NCBI RefSeq assembly: GCF_905220365.1
Contig: NC_061154.1
Span: forward strand, 15,500,001 to 15,564,000
Source of the DNA: Vanessa cardui
Taxonomy: Eukaryota; Arthropoda; Insecta; Lepidoptera; Nymphalidae
Length of the DNA stretch: 64,000 bases
Direction of reading: 5' to 3'
Under the pieces are notes generated by a model. It worked only from the letters and a program-made list of their open reading frames with translations. It ran no database searches and was not told the origin of the DNA. A program made the translations under genes and the position numbers. This document shows, piece by piece, positions 63,506 to 64,000 of this stretch; the stretch's first letter is position 1; the number at the start of each line of letters is the position of its first letter.

Positions 63506-64000
63506 TCATTCCAACAGTTATAAATTATTTTGTACCATTTGCTTTAAATTGATTTTGACTACATTTTTTTTATTTTGTTTCCACACGATGTTCTGAATGA
63601 TTCTAGGCTCTGACTTCAACCATTCCTTTTTCTTGTAATCCGATGAAATAGTAATATAAATGGATCAGAATTTTACTGCCTTAAGTACTTCTTAACTGAA
63701 CTACCTAATAACTTGATACTTAACTAAATCCTTTCTTGCTTTTTTTTTTACTACAGCAAAAATTGGCCGAGTTTTTTTGTTTTATTGTAGTGAGCTGGGC
63801 TTCGCTTTTTCAGTTGGCTTTGCGAATTTAATTTTTGGTTGCAATGCAATGTACTCTTAAGATTTAAGCAACGCGATTGATTTAACATACTCAATTTTTC
63901 GTATATTTAACTATCACATAACTTGTTAAAGAAACCTTTGAAGGCCGAAGTATTGTTTGCATATTGAAGTAATTAATATTTCCTTGAAATAATTAATATT
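63506..64000. other. Distal flank, no feature seen
   Basis: AT-rich sequence with no open frame, repeat or RNA gene that I can support. Confidence 0.5.

Overview
The window is AT-rich animal nuclear DNA with short GC-richer exons, spliceosomal introns (GT..AG) and many small degraded transposons. Several repeats match consensus sequences I know from butterflies and moths: a tRNA-head SINE ending in TTACTTTACTTTA, a jockey-type LINE 3' end, an RTE-type LINE tail, and a LINE/SINE 3' end whose minus strand carries a GGTGGTAC motif. I therefore read the host as a lepidopteran, perhaps a nymphalid butterfly. The genus is not determinable from what I can see.

Three conserved protein genes account for the coding content. 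(1) At 1-6762, minus strand, is the 5' part of beta'-COP (COPB2), a COPI vesicle coat subunit; nine exons are visible and the ninth is cut by the window edge. (2) At 11513-26915, minus strand, is a complete TAF4 gene (TFIID subunit 4) in eleven exons. All exon phases agree, giving 896 residues, and one proline-rich exon (16234-16356) is easy to miss. (3) At 41947-59750, plus strand, is a complete endosomal 2Cl-/H+ exchanger of the CLC-3/4/5 group (Drosophila ClC-c-like). It has two alternative coding first exons, giving about 788 or 769 residues, and a likely 3' UTR ending near 63.5 kb. The genes are functionally unrelated; beta'-COP and the exchanger both act in membrane traffic, but nothing here shows they work together.

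Between the genes are two long stretches without recognisable genes (6.8-11.4 kb and 27-38.6 kb). They hold TE fragments and a few perfect hairpins.

The standout feature lies in one intron of the CLC gene (51085-55761). A 4.2-kb segment bounded by a perfect 22-bp inverted repeat (51269-51290 and 55483-55504) carries ten tandem copies of a 74-nt sequence that folds into a pre-miRNA-like hairpin of about 31 bp. The copies sit 240-457 bp apart in spacers that are homologous but much more diverged. Nearly all differences among the hairpins fall in the apical loop, at an unpaired position, or keep or swap base pairs; several would change the amino acid if the short open frame were translated. This looks like a structural or small-RNA hairpin array inside a mobile-element-like frame, and is my main candidate for something undescribed. 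The same gene carries three MITEs (50430-50797, 59791-59978, 60201-60497), a SINE and an RTE fragment with clear target-site duplications.
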